A stretch of 10,157 nucleotides of DNA from an uncultured Porphyromonas sp. (GTDB lineage Bacteria > Bacteroidota > Bacteroidia > Bacteroidales > Porphyromonadaceae), in the NCBI GenBank assembly GCA_927910985.1, contig CAKMOP010000240.1:1-10157 (forward strand), read 5' to 3'. The position numbers and the translations under genes are program-made. The first letter of the stretch is position 1. The number at the start of each line of letters is the position of its first letter. Positions 8,509 to 10,157 of the stretch are shown here, piece after piece. The notes below the pieces were generated by a model, which saw only the letters and a program-made list of their open reading frames with translations, ran no database searches and had not been told where the DNA came from.

Positions 8509-10157
8509 ATGTGGAGATCTAAGCACTCGGTCTTTGCTCGGACCATACTCTATAAAGTCTTATTCTTCTCACTTCTCCTTTTGGGAGGAGTGAGGGAGTT
8601 GTGTGCTCAGTTCTACCCCATCCATGCTGTGATCCAGTGGCCCTCTCCGCAGAGTCCACACTTAGTGGACTATTATTCCGGCAGTCGCGATCGTCTTATC
8701 ATCACGTTGCATAACCGGGATCTTCAGCAGCCGTTACTTCTGGCTCGCTTGCGTTTGCAGATCAAGAGTAATGGCTTCCTTGCACAGACCCGAGAGGAGC
8801 TGTCATATCCTCAGCTGGAGCTTATGGCGGGTGTACCAACTCGTCTGACGGCAACAGACTTGATGCCTTACCTTCGTCCGGAGAACCTGCTTATCAACGG
8901 ACGTCTGCGTAATGGTCAGTTCCCGACGGGCTTTACAGAGATTTCTGTACAGGTGGTCGACTACTATAGCCATCAAGTCCTCTCGTCTTGGCATACGGCA
9001 CGTGCTTATCTGGACAGTAAGCAGCCGCCAATGCTGAACCTCCCCCAGCGAGATGAGCAAGTGGCCTATCGTGATCCGCTCTTCATCCGCTTCCAGTGGT
9101 ATCCTCGTCATCAAGGGTTGGCAGGGACGGAGTATGAGTTTGTCCTCAAGGAGCTCCCCGATAATGGCGCTGCTCCTCAGGCTGCCTTCGCCTATGGTAA
9201 CGAGATCTATCGCACTCGTACGCGTCATACGACGCTCAACTATACTCACCTAGAGCCGATTCTCTTGCCCAATCGACGCTACGCCTGGCAAGTGCAGGCT
9301 ATCGCTCGTGATGGTGTAGATGAGCTAGGTCTGTTTGAGCATGGGGGCTTCAGCGAAATATACTGGTTCACACTCAATGAGCACTGCCCCGTGCCCACGG
9401 GGCTGAAGGCTGATCCCCGCTATGCTAAGGTGGACTTCTCGTGGAATAGAGTCGTCGGTGCTACGGGCTATATGCTTGCCTGTCGCCCGAAGACGAGCAA
9501 GGATATCTACGAATGGAGCGAGGTGCAGTCCTACGGCGAGCGAATGACTCTTGCCCAGCTGAAGCCCGGCTGGACCTACGAATGGCGTGTGGGCACGCTC
9601 TGCACGGGTGATAAGCCTATCTACTCGGCTATTCAAGAGGTAACGCTGCCTAAGAGTAACGTAGACCTTCTGCGCGACTGTGGTAAGGAGCCACCGCGCG
9701 CCAACCTCAGTCCCGATCCCGCCTTAGATATTCAAGTGGGGGATACGGTGACCATTGGTGGAGACTATCCGATGGTGATTACCCAGCTCCAAGGGCTTGG
9801 TGATGGCTGGTACTCAGGTCAAGGCACGACACGACTCAGCTCTATCATCGAGCTTCCGCGAGTGGCTCTTCGGTTTGATCGCCTTCGTATCAATATCGAG
9901 AAGCGTCAGATCGATGGGCTTGTCGAGGCTATCTACGCTGATCAGCCTGGTGGTATTGCCGATCTCGACAAGATAGATGACGGGGGTAAGAGGGTTCAGC
10001 CCAGTAAGCTACGCATCCAAGCGCGTAAAGTAGACTTCGCCCTCGGGGAGATGCCTACGATGAGCTTCGACCCCGAGACCGGAGAGCTGGAGGTGACTGA
10101 TGCCGAGGGCAAGCCACAGCGTATTAAGCTCGACCTTCCCGAGGGAGGGGCGTCTGC
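8509..10157 (+). CDS. TANFOR/fibronectin type III-like secreted protein, N-terminal part (runs off the window)
   Basis: Frame 1 is open from ATG 8509 through the last base (549 full codons, no stop), so this is a 3'-truncated gene. Residues 1-33 form a signal peptide (MWRSKHS, hydrophobic FFSLLLLGGV, cleavage after LCA), leaving Gln34. Residues ~40-290 match what I recall of the Bacteroidota TANFOR-type family: VDYYSGSRDRLIITLHNRDL, PYLRPENLLINGRL, then LNLPQRDEQVAYRDPLFIRF and an Fn3-like stretch ending in YAWQVQAIA. A clear Fn3 domain sits at ~294-380 (PVPTGLKADP, DFSWNRVVGATGYML, YEWRVGTLC). Residues ~405-475 hold a further module (VGDTVTIGGDYPMVITQLQG, GWYSGQGT, VALRFDRLRINIEKRQIDG). In the family this leads into a very long beta-rich protein like the one ending at 3160. 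GC and codon choice are richer than upstream. Coding status is firm; the TANFOR label is from memory and function is unknown. Confidence 0.85.
   Translation, partial: MWRSKHSVFARTILYKVLFFSLLLLGGVRELCAQFYPIHAVIQWPSPQSPHLVDYYSGSRDRLIITLHNRDLQQPLLLARLRLQIKSNGFLAQTREELSYPQLELMAGVPTRLTATDLMPYLRPENLLINGRLRNGQFPTGFTEISVQVVDYYSHQVLSSWHTARAYLDSKQPPMLNLPQRDEQVAYRDPLFIRFQWYPRHQGLAGTEYEFVLKELPDNGAAPQAAFAYGNEIYRTRTRHTTLNYTHLEPILLPNRRYAWQVQAIARDGVDELGLFEHGGFSEIYWFTLNEHCPVPTGLKADPRYAKVDFSWNRVVGATGYMLACRPKTSKDIYEWSEVQSYGERMTLAQLKPGWTYEWRVGTLCTGDKPIYSAIQEVTLPKSNVDLLRDCGKEPPRANLSPDPALDIQVGDTVTIGGDYPMVITQLQGLGDGWYSGQGTTRLSSIIELPRVALRFDRLRINIEKRQIDGLVEAIYADQPGGIADLDKIDDGGKRVQPSKLRIQARKVDFALGEMPTMSFDPETGELEVTDAEGKPQRIKLDLPEGGAS

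Noticed and set aside
8482..8530. Promoter or terminator in the 27-bp gap
   Set aside because: There is no TTTG/TAnnTTTG pair and no hairpin with T-run; the nearby ggtct/ggacc stem at about 8529-8544 is only five pairs and lies in coding sequence.
8803..9636. Minus-strand reading frames at 8803-9249 and 9325-9636
   Set aside because: They lie opposite a convincing + strand gene (8509 to the edge) with signal peptide and Fn3 features; their translations are low-complexity and resemble nothing.

Overview
The window looks like part of a chromosome of a Bacteroidota species, most likely Porphyromonas or a close host-associated relative. The evidence is a type IX secretion system (T9SS) C-terminal sorting domain, SprB-type repeats, a TANFOR-like start to the last gene, signal peptides that all leave Gln at the mature N-terminus, weak ribosome binding sites and moderate GC. 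Genus is inferred; phylum is fairly secure.

All genes lie on the + strand and coding is almost continuous. (1) 1-3160 is the C-terminal 1,052 residues of a very large beta-rich surface or periplasmic protein, cut by the window start and broken by a one-base frameshift near 2077. (2) 3157-5223 is an intact secreted protein of about six fibronectin-III-like domains. (3) 5220-8481 is a secreted protein with a novel N-terminal region, about five SprB-like repeats, Ig/PKD-like modules and a T9SS type A sorting domain; a one-base frameshift at 8049-8053 separates the sorting domain from the rest. (4) 8509 to the window end is a TANFOR/fibronectin-III-like secreted protein, open at the 3' edge. Genes 1-2 and 2-3 join through 4-base ATGA overlaps, so they read as one translationally coupled unit. 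A 27-bp gap, with no clear promoter or terminator, precedes gene 4, where GC rises from about 42-47% to about 53-58% in sampled lines.

The set resembles recurrent Bacteroidota surface-protein loci in which a giant TANFOR/beta-repeat protein, an Fn3 protein and an SprB/CTD protein occur together. Their joint function is not established to my knowledge; a cell-surface adhesive or matrix complex is the natural inference, with the SprB/CTD protein as the only member here that visibly carries a T9SS address. Gene 4 looks like the N-terminal part of the same kind of giant protein whose C-terminal part is gene 1, so the window may straddle two tandem copies of the locus. The two frameshifts mean either sequence errors in the record or an inactivated (or switchable) first copy. 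No RNA gene, mobile element or CRISPR array was seen.
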